Of a stretch of DNA of 64,000 nucleotides, positions 42,144 through 53,321 are shown piece after piece (position 1 is the first letter of the stretch; every line of letters begins with the position of its first letter). Source of the DNA: Ipomoea triloba (taxonomy: Eukaryota; Streptophyta; Magnoliopsida; Solanales; Convolvulaceae); the NCBI RefSeq assembly GCF_003576645.1, contig NC_044925.1, forward strand, positions 6,143,631 through 6,207,630. Direction: 5' to 3'. The notes below the pieces were generated by a model. That model was not told the origin of the DNA, ran no database searches, and saw only the letters and a program-made list of their open reading frames with translations. Both the position numbers and the translations under genes were made by a program.

Positions 42144-43571
42144 ATGTATACTCCAATGTATCCCCATGGTTACCCACAACATGAGGGAAATCCTTTGAAT
42201 TATACTCCACCCCAACCATATCCATATTATCCCCATTCCACCCATACTTACATTCCACCAACATATCACTATCCACCTCAAAACCCTTATCCATTTCCAT
42301 ATCACTACTTACCGCACCCAACTTCCTATCCATCTTATATACATAACCATCACCCACCACCATACACACACCCTTTCCCACCGAATCAAAACAAATTTCC
42401 CCCACAATACTCCACTTATCAAAATGACTCGGTAAGCTCTAAAGAAATATTCCAAAACATAGAGAGTAAGCTTGCACTAATGATGAGAACAATCGACCCA
42501 AGCTATACTCCCGAGCCATTTTCGTTCCATAATTTCCACCCAAACAACCATTACCCATCTCCATCACAAATTCTTAAAGTAAACAATCCTACCCATTTCC
42601 TTGAAACACCACCTTCCAATCCGTATTCTACCATACCCGATCCTTGTGATTATATCCCACCGGCCAAGGGCGAAATCGAAATTCTTAAAGAGAAAATAGA
42701 AGTGTTCACAAGAATGGCCAAGGAGGATACGGCTAACTTGAAAGCCGAAATTAAGAGCGAATTAAAGGATTATCTCGCTACTCTCCGGGAAGAAGGACTT
42801 CCATTGGAGGAGATTGAAACAAAAATGCTAGCCATGATGGAGGAGTTCATGAGGACAAGTTCATCACGGATAGGTAATCCACTTGAAGAAAATTTCCCAA
42901 TTCTGGAAGCCAATCTAAGGATGGATACACAAAACGTTGGAAAAGAAGTAGGCAGTGAAATGATGGTAGATTGTTATGCTCCGGTGCTAGAAGAAGTTCC
43001 AATTTTCGAATTGGAAAATCCAAAAGAGGTCGAGATGGAGAGCGATGATGAGAACATCGAAGTGGTATGGGAAGATAAAGAGCCTACACATGGTAACATT
43101 CCTAAACCTTCTTGCATTACTACCTTCGAAGATCCATGTTCTTTTGATAGATTTACTTTTGACACTCGAATGGATGACTCCCTCTTACGATGCAACAATG
43201 ATTTTCATCCTTATGATACTGAATGTTTTTATTTCCGGGAGGATGATTCCATAGGCTTTGCTGACAATTTTATCAATGAGTGCAAAAGTTTTGATAAAAA
43301 TACTCATGCTCCTTGTAAAGACGACTCCCTACGCATTGATATTTCTATTACTTGCGACTATGATTGCTTTAATTTTTGGGAGGATGACTTTATAGTAAAT
43401 CGTGATATTTTGGTTGAAAATCATAGGGATTCTAGTTTGTTCGAAGATGAATATGATAGTTTTAAATTCTTGGAAAATAAATCCTATGATTGGGGACGAG
43501 ATGAGTTGATAGGTGAGGGGGATATTACCTCGCTATATTCTGAAAAAGAAAAGGGTGATTCTTTTAGATAA
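42144..43571 (+). CDS. OTA element ORF A: Pro/Tyr-rich N-terminus, coiled coil, acidic repeats
   Basis: 475 residues from the first ATG (MYTPMYPHGY). Residues 1 to about 100 are rich in P, Y and H; about 170-235 is a charged coiled-coil-like helix (EIEILKEKIEVF...KMLAMMEEFM); the C-terminal third is very acidic and repeats a motif of the type CF-F-EDD-I twice. It occupies the gag position but shows no zinc knuckle, protease or RT. The frame continues beyond the TAA for another 123 codons to 43943, so the stop may be a late mutation or a read-through site. Function unknown. Confidence 0.65.
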   Translation: MYTPMYPHGYPQHEGNPLNYTPPQPYPYYPHSTHTYIPPTYHYPPQNPYPFPYHYLPHPTSYPSYIHNHHPPPYTHPFPPNQNKFPPQYSTYQNDSVSSKEIFQNIESKLALMMRTIDPSYTPEPFSFHNFHPNNHYPSPSQILKVNNPTHFLETPPSNPYSTIPDPCDYIPPAKGEIEILKEKIEVFTRMAKEDTANLKAEIKSELKDYLATLREEGLPLEEIETKMLAMMEEFMRTSSSRIGNPLEENFPILEANLRMDTQNVGKEVGSEMMVDCYAPVLEEVPIFELENPKEVEMESDDENIEVVWEDKEPTHGNIPKPSCITTFEDPCSFDRFTFDTRMDDSLLRCNNDFHPYDTECFYFREDDSIGFADNFINECKSFDKNTHAPCKDDSLRIDISITCDYDCFNFWEDDFIVNRDILVENHRDSSLFEDEYDSFKFLENKSYDWGRDELIGEGDITSLYSEKEKGDSFR

Positions 43572-43943
43572 TTAGAGTGGGGAAATGAGAATATAGAGTG
43601 TGAGAAAGAGATGATGGATAAGGAGGGAATCTTCACGTTTGATTTGTTTGAGGGAATTGAGGGGGGTGATATGACTTCCAGTGAAGGGATATGGTCTCGA
43701 CTTTATGATAAAATTGATAAGAATATCAGGGGTGGAAGAGAGAATGACAAAATAGGGGAAGATCACACTACCTTTGAAAAATCAAGAGGAGTGTTTAGAG
43801 CCATAAACTTTCCAATTATGCATCTTTTTCTTCCTTTATTTGCGTGGGAATTCAAGAATGTCCTACATCTTGGGGCATTCCTTGAAGCGAAAGTGCATGG
43901 GACACTTGGCAAAGTCCCGAAGTCTGTGTGTTTCGCTGGATAA
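43572..43943 (+). pseudogene. In-frame continuation of ORF A after a single TAA
   Basis: Same reading frame as ORF A (EWGNENIECEKEMMDKEG...), ending in FLEAKVHGTLGKVPKSVCFAG and a stop, followed by the clade-typical TTGGGAGGCATTCCCAA. The two parts probably once formed one protein of about 600 residues. Confidence 0.55.
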
Positions 43944-44207
43944 ACCTATCCAAGTCTAGCCAAAGACTCTAAACAAAGGCGCACTTGGGAGGCATTCCCA
44001 ACGTTATCCGTAGGACTTAGACTTTACTTTATCATCTCTTATTTATTTTCCTTTTAGCAAACTTTGTCTTTTGTCTAGATTTCTCTTTTACTAACCAAGC
44101 AGATTCTCCATCCTGAAATGATCCTCAACGAAGGTCTATTCAACAAAGTTGATGACCGGGCTCAAAAAGGGGTAAGAAAAATTTAAAGAAGGCAGACGAG
44201 CACAATT

Positions 44208-44343
44208 CACGCCACTCACACGCGTGTGAGTAGGCGTGGAAACTTTCCAGAAAGCCGCCACGCCCGCTCACACGCGTGTGAGCAGGCGTGAAAATCTTCC
44301 AAAAAACAGCCACGCCCACTCCCACGCGTGTGAGTGGCGTGGT
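44208..44343. repeat. Three tandem CACGC...GCGTG palindromes
   Basis: Units at about 44208-44239, 44256-44290 and 44309-44343, each an inverted repeat centred on CTCACACGCGTGTGAG (the third slightly altered) with CACGCC and GGCGTG flanks. Spacers carry a shared TTCCAGAAAG/TTCCAAAAAA text. They match the pair in the LTRs. Confidence 0.85.
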
Positions 44344-44363
44344 CGGGCACTAGAAGAACTGCG

Positions 44364-44450
44364 TAAATAAGGCGCAAATGTGTTCTAACCCTTGCCCATT
44401 TCTTATTCCACCACATCCAAAAGCTAAGAGCTTCATCCAAGGTAAGACTA
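44364..44450 (+). promoter_or_regulatory. Possible internal promoter and 5' splice site
   Basis: TAAATAA (44364-44370) lies about 20 bp after the palindromes, and the consensus donor CCAAG|GTAAGA is at 44441-44442. A matching acceptor TTCTAG is at 45077-45082, four bases before the ATG of ORF B, giving a 641-bp putative leader intron (44442-45082). All inferred from motifs. Confidence 0.4.
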
Positions 44451-45085
44451 GGCTCCTCCGAAACAATTTTTGGTACAAATCTCTTGAATCTTCTTTGTAA
44501 GCTCTTCAAAAGGTAACATTCCTTCTTTTTCTCTTCCTTTACAACCATTGAGATTTCATTTCTTTGGAAGACATATTTGTATGAATGAATATGGAATGAT
44601 GATTTTCTTAATCACAATAGCCTGGAAATAGATTCTAGGACTTGCTTAGAACCTATATTTGTTATTACATGATGAATATTGCATGATTTGAGAAGTTCTT
44701 GATATCTAGATTGCAAACCCTAGGTGATTTGGGTATATATTTGAAATTCAAGATGAAATGGGGAGTATGAATGATGAAATGTGGAAATTTCTTGCTTTCT
44801 AGGCTTTAAGGATGATGATCCCCACCTATTGCTTTGTCAATTTCAAAATGTTATTGTTTTCTCATTTTTCAATTCCTATCTAGCTAAGGGGAAGAAGAGG
44901 AAATTGACTTTATTGTGATTATTTTGAATTCTACCTAATATTGACCATACATGGCATGTTCATCTTCTTGAAATGAGTATGAATGTAATGAATACAAATG
45001 ATAGTTTCTCTGTTACTCCTTATAGTACATATGCCCATATATCATATCAATATATTCAAACATTGTTGATGGTATCTTCTAGGCA

Positions 45086-46447
45086 ATGTCTTCCCACTCC
45101 TCTACGGCTAATCAAGAAGAAATGAAAGCTAGAAAAGGAAAAGCCCCGATGATGGAAACTGAGCTGACTGAGCCTAAGGAAGAAATGAATGAAAGAATTA
45201 TGGAACAAAGGATACTTTTAACGGAGAAGCATCAGAGACGTTTTGAGTATGCGATCTACCTTCCGATAACCAGTTGGAAATTCATTGACTTAGCGACTTT
45301 GAATCCTTTTCAATGTCGAAACTCGCTAGCATGCCTCATCCATCAACCTTTCTGGAGTAAAATTTTTGGATGGCGCCACTCGACCTATATACCTACCGTC
45401 TTTGAATTTGTGGCCACTTTGGAAGTTACAGGAAAAACTAGCGACCTGAAAAGCCCAACGATCAAATTCAATCTCTTCAATGAACCTCATCATATCTCGG
45501 TCAACACTCTAGGAATTTTGCTTGGATTCTATACCAAGGAGGACCAAGAGAGCATGTGGTACAAAGAACTCCCAATTGATTTTGGTGACTCCGAGACTCC
45601 AAGGAGATATTGGAAGAGGATTGCAAAACTAAGAGTTGAATGGAGTGGATCGAGGGTACTACAATCTCAGCTCAGGAGAGACGACATTCGAATTATCCGG
45701 CGAATAATTGCTCAATCTTGGGAAGGACGCACAGGAAATTTCGCAAAAGTCTACAGTATTGACTTATTTGCACTTTGGAGCATGGACACGAATACACCCG
45801 TGAACATGGGGGTGGTGTGCAAAAGATGGTTGAAGGCACAACAATCTAAAAAAGTCACTTCTTTGTTCGTAGGACCATTAGTCACTCAACTGTGCCTCGG
45901 TTTAGGGTATCAGGAAAGGATGGAAGGAACCAGCAAGGTTATGAAAAGTGCCGCGATGACTCCGTTGTCTACGACGGATTTATCTGAGCTAAAAATTGGT
46001 CGAAACTTGCGGATGAGAACGGGAACAAGAGCAACTAAGAAAAGACTACCCAAGAAACCAAAGGAGATAGTCAATCCATCACCTCCCCCTCCATCCTTAG
46101 AATCTCCCCAACCAAACACGCCAAGAGAACAATCTCACACACCTTCGGACAATCGACATCATTCTTCGCCAACCCTATTGCTGAATATCTCGATCTCTGA
46201 TGATACACCACCTTCGGAAAGCCCGACTCCTATTCCGTCACCTTCATCACCTGCAGCTCCAGCACGCTTCACAAAGGTCACCAATTGGGAAACAATGCAA
46301 AGATTTCAGTATGAGTTGCACATGGAACATGAAGAACTCTTGGAGCAAAGGGACGCAAGACACTATGAACTCATTCAGGATTTGAGCATGCAAGTTGCAT
46401 TTCTAAGAGAAGAACTGGCAAGAAGAGGACCTAGTGCAGGGCTTTGA
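45086..46447 (+). CDS. OTA element ORF B: ATHILA-type retroelement protein
   Basis: 453 residues. The central part (SLACLIHQPFWSKIF, HSTYIPTVFEFVATLEV, IKFNLFNEPHHISV, LGILLGFYTKED) has the pattern of the ATHILA ORF1 family found in Ty3/gypsy OTA elements. It is followed by a basic stretch (KKRLPKKPKE), a Pro/Ser-rich linker (about 330-400) and a terminal coiled coil (LHMEHEELLEQRDARHYEL). In related elements this type of ORF lies apart from gag-pol; its role is not established. The frame is intact. Confidence 0.7.
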   Translation: MSSHSSTANQEEMKARKGKAPMMETELTEPKEEMNERIMEQRILLTEKHQRRFEYAIYLPITSWKFIDLATLNPFQCRNSLACLIHQPFWSKIFGWRHSTYIPTVFEFVATLEVTGKTSDLKSPTIKFNLFNEPHHISVNTLGILLGFYTKEDQESMWYKELPIDFGDSETPRRYWKRIAKLRVEWSGSRVLQSQLRRDDIRIIRRIIAQSWEGRTGNFAKVYSIDLFALWSMDTNTPVNMGVVCKRWLKAQQSKKVTSLFVGPLVTQLCLGLGYQERMEGTSKVMKSAAMTPLSTTDLSELKIGRNLRMRTGTRATKKRLPKKPKEIVNPSPPPPSLESPQPNTPREQSHTPSDNRHHSSPTLLLNISISDDTPPSESPTPIPSPSSPAAPARFTKVTNWETMQRFQYELHMEHEELLEQRDARHYELIQDLSMQVAFLREELARRGPSAGL

Positions 46448-48166
46448 ATGACGATTGATGGAACCTTACCTTCATAAGAAATTTGGATGGTGAAATAACT
46501 TTGAAATGAACTTTGAGAATCTGCTTGAGAACACTATTTTATTTTTCTTTGTTATGACTTTATTATGCTCATACTTTTGTCTGGATCTTACCACGTTTCG
46601 TCTAGCCAAGGACATTAAATGTGGCGTTCTTGGGAGGCACCCCAAGCTCAATAAGGAGGAGATTGAATCAAGAAACTAAATGATCAAACGAGGTACAACT
46701 CTTACAATCTATCTTTTGTTAACAAATCTTTTATGGGATAATTTGTTTAGGAAAAGGGATGATCAATGCTTAAAAGAAGAATTGCTATGCAAGGTATATC
46801 TTCCCTTCCCTTTTGAAAGAAGAATAGTCTGTTCAAATGTTTGGTATGATATTCTTATTCCTGGAGTGATAACTTTGATTAATGAATGATCTTTTTGGGT
46901 GACGAATTTGAGTAGATTAGTTCTAACCCATGAAACACTTTTAAAGTGTGGAAAGGTGCTTCTTGTTAATTAATTATTTGACCCAGCTCCTTTTCCACTG
47001 CTCCTCATGGAAACATCGAGGACGATGTTATCTTTTAAAGTGTGGAAAGGATGCTTTGCATAAGATGAGTAATCTGCTGAGTTGTTAAGGTATTAGGTTA
47101 AGAGAGTGTGTTATTATCTGCACTATCTAGGAAGACTCTTGCTTTTATGCCAAAACAAATTTTTGAAATATACTCTAGAAGCCTCTTGTTGTGACACACA
47201 CTGCACCACCACCAAAAATTCTAAATCTTGTATGAATGCATGCTTTTTCGTCTTCTATTTTAGTGGGACCTTGGTCAAGGATCGCTCGAAGTGGGAGTGT
47301 GTACCCCTTGAGCTTTAGAAAGATAAAAATTGCGAAGCCCGGAAATTGAACTAATCCTAGCAGGGCATGGGGCAAAAGGAGAGCAAGCTTAAAAGAGTGA
47401 AAAATTCCCTAACCCCAAGTAAAAGGCATGAGGGGAAGACGCGGTGAAAGTTTGATTTAAGGCCTCAAAAATGGCCACTCCCTGAGATAAAATAAGAGGT
47501 GAGCCGTCTTGCTAGGATATGGGGCAACCATTGCACCGTCTTTGAAAAAGCATGGAGATCCATGTGAAGTCGGTTGTCCTAAAGAGATCCTAGGAGATGA
47601 GAATATTGAGAGGAGGTGAGCCACCCCGCTTGGATTTGGACACCCATTGCACTGACCTTCGAAAAAACATGGAGCTCCATGTGAAGTCGGGTAGCCCGAA
47701 AAATAAGATCTGAGGGGGATGAGAAGAAAGAGTGATTGCCCTAAGCCACGGCGATGAGCGGTCCATGTTCCTGCCCTCACTTAATTTTCAGTACAGGGGC
47801 TTTGGCGTAAGGATGGAAGTGTGGCTAAGGTGTGCACATCGTTCCCACTAGTGGGATCGGCTTTTAGGCCCCAATAAAATGGAAGACGAAGTTCAAATAA
47901 ATTGCATGCTTTAAAGAGTGTAGTTGTCATCTTTGAAATCAACCTTTGAAAACATTTGCTTTCGCAGTATATTCCTTACATTTGTTTGACCTAAACTTAA
48001 TAGCTTTGGTAGATAGTGAAGAGAATTTCACCCACTCTATTCCAACATACCTGAATTCAAAGCTTTTGATTATTCTGCCTTCACTTAACTGTTCTTGGCA
48101 CTTAGATGATTAGGATTTGATAGTATACTTGCTTGAGGACAAGCAAGATCTAAAGTGTGGAAACTT
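46448..48166 (+). other. OTA element 3' non-coding region
   Basis: 1.7 kb with no convincing gene. Contains GGGAGGCACCCCAAG, GAGGACGATG and CTTGAGGACAAGCAA phrases typical of the clade. The block at 47,480-47,720 is repeated: GGTGAGCC-C...CTT-GATATGG/TTGG...CATGGAG-TCCATGTGAAGTCGG occurs twice about 120 bp apart. Confidence 0.7.
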
Positions 48167-49407
48167 TGATAAGTGCAAAAAATAGTCGAATTTCGGGTCA
48201 TGTTTAGATGATATTTTACTACCTTAGCACTCAATTATGATCACTTGCATGGATAAAACCTCTAATTAAGCACCTGACTGACAAATCCAGCTCAAGGAAT
48301 GTATTTTAAAACATTTCCGCAGGATATAGCAAAGTTTTGGGCCAAAAGAAGCAACAAACAAAGAATCCACCAAGCAGGAGGCTGCCACGCACCATCACAC
48401 GCGTGTGAGCATGCGTGGATTTATTCCAGAGAGCTGCCACGCATGGTCACACGCGTGGTAGCAGGTGTGGAGCGCGACCAGTAGGGCAACAACGGAAATT
48501 TGACTTTTTGAGCAGCTATTTAAACCCTTCCTTCTTATTTCAAAAGAGAGAGCTCAATTTTCCAGATCTGATCTCTCTCTCCATTTTCTTCCCCTTTGGG
48601 GAGGAGAAACACACTCAATTTCCATTTAGATTAGTGTAGATCTTAGGATTGAAGATGGATTGAAGATGTAGAACCAACCGTTCCTTGGGTAACACACTTC
48701 TTCCATTGAATTGCTTGTTTAAATTTATTGTTGGAAGTAATTTCTATTTTGTTGTTTTGAATGATTTCCATGACTGAGTAGAGTAGTTTGGGTGTGTGTG
48801 CCCTTGTTGATCTAAGGATTGATGCTTATAATTTATCTTATGATCTTGAGATTTGTGGGAGTATGATTGATGATTGTATGGATGATGTTGTTCAATCTTT
48901 GCTTCTATTTCCGGCCGGGATAGTTAGTGAACCAAGTGGAAGTGAGAGAGTACGCGATAGCGGCCTCTCACGAGCCCAACTCATCTATATCTCCGCTCTT
49001 AATCCGAATGGATGAGATTCGAGAGGAGTGGTAGGCAAGGTGTTCGATAAAATGCCTCAACCGAATGAGGATTGAGAGTCTGAGTGTGACGCCACTCGGT
49101 ACTAATACCGTGACTCCCTAGATCAATCCCGAAACCCAATTCCAAGCTACCTACGATAATCAATCCTTTGGCTTAACTTTGGCATGCACCCCTTCCTTTT
49201 ACCTTTTGTATTTTCTATCCCTTTTTACTTTTAAACCACCCATGAACACAACCTCCACCTTTGATTCTTGTAACTCTTACCTTTCAACTTCCTAAATGCC
49301 ACACATATTCGGTTCCCATTCGCCATCCTTGAGAGACACGGCACTCGGGGAGTCTTGACTCTTCGTTTTACCACTTCACCTTCACTCCCACTATACACAC
49401 AACATCA
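48167..49407 (+). repeat. 3' LTR of the OTA element
   Basis: 1,241 bp, uninterrupted copy. TATTTAAA at 48517-48524. It is preceded by GTGTGGAAACTT, a weak polypurine tract. Confidence 0.9.
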
Positions 49408-49558
49408 GTGATTTTCATACAATGTGCCATTGATTTAACAAATTTGTCATCAAAATGCATTTGATAAGGAGAATACTACATGGACTCCCTCTTCTTACTC
49501 TCAGCTTATACTCCCTTGTACAAGTTCTTAATGTAGACACTTTTCTTGGAACCCACAT

Positions 49559-50836
49559 TGTAAGACCCCCATTTTCTACCATCGGGCTTACTATTAATGG
49601 CATTACTATAAATAGAATGCCTTACTTAAAACAAAACAGTTCTCAAAATTAAACCCGATAAATAGTTAACTTTAAAAGTAACTTCACCAAATAAAAAGGG
49701 TGTTACCACCACACCTAACCCAACAAGGTTAGATGCAAGGCTAATCCACAAAACACATTTTACAAAGTCTTTAACAACATAAAACTTATTTAAGTCCCGA
49801 ATATTCATAAATTGATTTCTAAATCCCAAGAGTCAAAAGCAACTCGTCCTACCGCACTCATGTCAGCATACCTCATCAGATTTCTCCTGATACTCAAACA
49901 AACAACAACAATAACAAAAAGAAAGGGGGTTAGCAAAAACTTGCTAAGTAAGGGACTGCTTGCCCCTACAAACAGTTTAGAAAAAAATTTTACTTTACGT
50001 CTTTACCAATCTTTCAAAAGCTCAGTTGCACTGCACCTTTACTTCAGAAAATCAAGTTATAGATATTTATATCAAAATACATATGGAAGTCTATCACACA
50101 TAAATGAGACAGGGTCCTTCATTTTTAGGCCCTAGTGAACAGGACCAACCTGAACACTCCACACATTTCCCACAGGTCTCGAGGATTGTTCCTAACGAGT
50201 ATGTACTTCACTACACATCACAAAACATTAACATTTACATGCTTATATTACCACAATCTCAACCATAACTTCCATAAGTTTCGAAAATACTTCTTGTAAC
50301 ATAAAACTTGTTATAAACATCATAACAATTTTATAAAATAAAACCATGATTGGACCTTAAATAAATCCCACAAAAATAAGTGTATACCAATATAAAAACT
50401 CTTATTTTGAATTTTTCCCTAGAAAATTCATTCCTCATCTAAATAAGGCAAAAATTCACATTTGGTCAAAATTGTACAAATTTGACACTTGTACACTTTA
50501 TACATAAAAGAAATCCTACACATATCACATAAGTAGAAAAATACATCACCTAAATATATATACATATGACATAGCGTACATAAACAATACATAATATTAT
50601 TATTATTATTATTATTATTACTATTATTATTATTATTATTATTTTAAACTACACTTATAGCAACACAACATCATATACTTAAACTATATATCCTACACTT
50701 GATATTATACTATTGTTATATACATACATATATATACGGTACTAAAATATATTACATATATTCTCTCCATATATTTTTCCTACATTTTTCCTATATTCTC
50801 ACTATTCTAACAGGTGTTTTGGCCTGCCTTTGACTA
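49559..50836. repeat. LTR-like sequence (TGTAAGACCCCC start)
   Basis: Begins like a Ty3/gypsy LTR and shares a GCTAAGTAAGGG phrase and general layout with the Tekay-like solo LTR. No matching end or target duplication found; probably truncated. No gene. Confidence 0.4.
50592..50644. repeat. (ATT)n microsatellite
   Basis: About 17 ATT units with one interruption (ACT). Confidence 0.9.
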
Positions 50837-50853
50837 CCCGAAAGTCATAAAAT

Positions 50854-50854
<1 letters not shown>

Positions 50855-50895
<41 letters not shown>
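50855..50895. repeat. (TA)n microsatellite
   Basis: About 20 pure TA units. Confidence 0.9.
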
Positions 50896-50897
<2 letters not shown>

Positions 50898-51354
50898 TGA
50901 AGATCAAGTGAGGATGGTATCCCACGTGAGAAGTGTGGATAATTTTAGGACATACAATTATGTTGATCTACAGTTAAGATTGCACAAATATGAGGAGTTA
51001 AATACGGATATTTAATTCTGTAAGTTGAGTAATTAACCACGTTAGGGGGTAAAAAAGTAAAAGGGCATAGATCGTGTAAGGGTCACACAAGGAAACCACC
51101 GTGATTCTCGGGATTTTTGACTGGAATGACACTTTCTATAAAGTAGGAGATGAAAATAGGACTTTTCAAAAAATTGGACAAAAGTAGGAAATCTACGTTT
51201 GGGAAATGCGTTTGGGGATCTCAAACGCGAATCAGTTTAATTTTTTTTTCAGAAATGTCAATGTCACTTGCATTTGGGAAATGCGTCTGACGTATTTTAT
51301 ACGCCACACGCGTTTCCCATACACGTCTGACAAATTCTAAGGGTTTGACCACGT

Positions 51355-51409
51355 CGCATTTGCCAAATGCGTTTCTCGTACTATATGAGAAACGCATTTT
51401 GCAAATGCG
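51355..51409. repeat. 25-bp-stem hairpin
   Basis: Arms 51355-51379 and 51385-51409 match at 23 of 25 positions around a 5-base loop. The arm itself contains CGCATTTGC and AAATGCG. Similar AAATGCG/CGCATTT words recur between 51,200 and 51,470. No gene in 50.9-52.0 kb. Confidence 0.75.
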
Positions 51410-52099
51410 TAGGCGTGACTGGAGTCCGACAGCTCCGGCAAAGGTCACATGCATTTCGCAAATACGTATACTTGATCGGAGTGCGACAATTAGTTATATT
51501 TTCCTGCGAAGCCCATGATGTTTTTTAGTGGTTTTGTTGTTTTCCGGCTAACTGTTATGGTTGATGGGATCCCATGGTTTTAATTAGACTTTCTCTATTT
51601 TTTTACTTGTGTTTTGGGTCACTGGCAGAAAGGTGGAATTTTTGCTCCGCCAGTTGATATCCGGCATCAACCATCTTTACCGGTGGCATGAGTTTTTCTA
51701 CCTCTTTTGACTGGTGTTCTCCTGCTCCTCATCAGCGACATGCTCTACCGAAAAGAAGGGAGTTCACGCATGGGTTTTTCTTCACAATCAAAGGTCAAAT
51801 ATGCACATGGCTCAATAAAGTTAAGGAGGTGTGATGCTGTACCATCAATGGCAAACAAAGTATGGGAGGTGCTAACATAGATTTAAATCAAGATTTAGAG
51901 TCAAAATGTTGACTTAGCTTTCGACTTATCAGATTTCACGTACTGTAGCTGATCTATTATTTTTTCGACTCATGTATTGAGCTTGTTGCGTTTGAGTATT
52001 GGCACGTTGTGATCCAAATTTGGTTACCTATAGCATCTTCATGATGTCGTTGTTCTAGATGGGAGGCTAAATGAGGCAATTCGCCTGTTGAGGATTATG

Positions 52100-53058
52100 A
52101 TGGACAAAGGTGAAAAAGGGGGCCGTGAATCTTGAATGCAAGAAACAACTTAATTGTCTACTTAGTTTTAAACAAGCAATTATCTTACCAATTTAATTAA
52201 TTCATTTCGAAGAAATAAATAACGAACTAAAGAAAGATAATAAGAAATAAATAACGAACTAAAGAAAGAAAATAAAACCAAGTACACATGAATTGATCAC
52301 GTAGTTCAGAGCAAAGCCTCCTACGTCTGCGGGGCAACCCACGCCTGCCCAATCCACTAGATGTTCACCAAGGTTACACAAGGGGGTTGTACAGAAGGCT
52401 ACAAGCCACTACAACACATCACAACCTTCACAACAATCTACTTAGGATTGGTACGTGCATGCCGAATTGAACTTCAAATGTGGATGTAGCTAGACAACCA
52501 CTTCACTTAATCCTTCTCGCCAACACACAAAAGTAGTCAAACTGTCTTCGTAGAATTAATAAGCTAATCACCGTATATATGCTTCGTAATGCTCGTCACA
52601 AGGCAACGTAATTCAGTGCTGCAATAAGGATGTCTGAACCCTTTTTATACTTAATCCCATCTCAACAAAAATTCCCTTAAAGCATGTTGTCCATACATTC
52701 AAAATGCATATCAACCATAATAAATAAAATATTCCCTTATTGTTAGCTGACTTCGCATGCATATATACTGACAAATTTTCTCCAACAATTTAATCTGCTA
52801 GCTTTCCATAACCACATACCATAAAATAATTCCCTCATTATTTAGCTTTACCTTAACCACGAACCACAACATAATTTCTTTAATATTTAGCTTTATCATA
52901 TGAATACAAAGACTGCCAACCATGTCCTGCGTTCACTTTGTTGAGAGTAAAACCTTGATAGGAGATGGTCCAAACAATTTACCTATATATTAATTCTAAT
53001 TTATTTGACAAATAAATTTGCCAACATAAAGAGTTTTAATGTGTAACAAATGTACACT
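52100..53058 (-). repeat. Sirevirus-like LTR relic
   Basis: Shares the CACGTAGTTC...CCTACGTC-GCGGGG layout with the better LTR at 59,995-61,819 (GTGGTTCGGCC...CCTACGTCC) and ends ACACTTACA followed by a CTCCCCCTTT polypurine tract (minus-strand sense). The left end near 52,060-52,120 is uncertain. No ORF. Confidence 0.5.
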
Positions 53059-53321
53059 TACAATCTCCCCCTTTGGCAAAAACTAATGCAGATATACTTT
53101 GGGCAAAACAAGATAAATACTTTTATTAAAAAAAATAGCCCTTAGCATATATGCTTGACAAAAAAAAACCTATTGTAAACGCGAAAAACTTGAATTGTAT
53201 ATATTCAAAATTCAAAGTATCGGTTACAATAAGTAGTATGTATCAAACGAAAGAGGGGTACAATCTCTGTATAGAAGTCCTCTGATTCTCTACTAGAAAT
53301 ATGCTGATCGGAAGTGTGCCT

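Larger units (their letters stand above)
37463..49407 (+). mobile_element. Complete pol-less OTA-type (Ogre/Tat/Athila) LTR retroelement
   Basis: LTRs start TGATAAGTGC and end ACAACATCA: 5' LTR 37463-41887 (split by a solo LTR, 1,240 bp without it), 3' LTR 48167-49407 (1,241 bp). Perfect target duplication GTGAT (37458-37462, 49408-49412). Primer site TGGCGCCGTTGCCAGGGA fits tRNA-Arg use by this clade. The phrases GGGAGGCATTCCCAA, GGGAGGCACCCCAAG and CTTGCTTGAGGACAAGCAA before the 3' end are typical of Tat/Athila elements. Two ORFs but no protease, RT, RNase H or integrase: a non-autonomous family. The two LTRs differ at about 20 sites, roughly 1.5 percent. Confidence 0.9.

Noticed and set aside
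44140..44548. Minus-strand ORFs over the tandem palindromes (HACSHACE-type peptides)
   Set aside because: Shadow translation of palindromic DNA; it also crosses the proposed leader intron.
37574..48639. Short ORFs present twice (37.57-37.94 kb and 48.30-48.64 kb)
   Set aside because: They are the same LTR sequence read twice; the peptides derive from the palindromes and are not conserved proteins.
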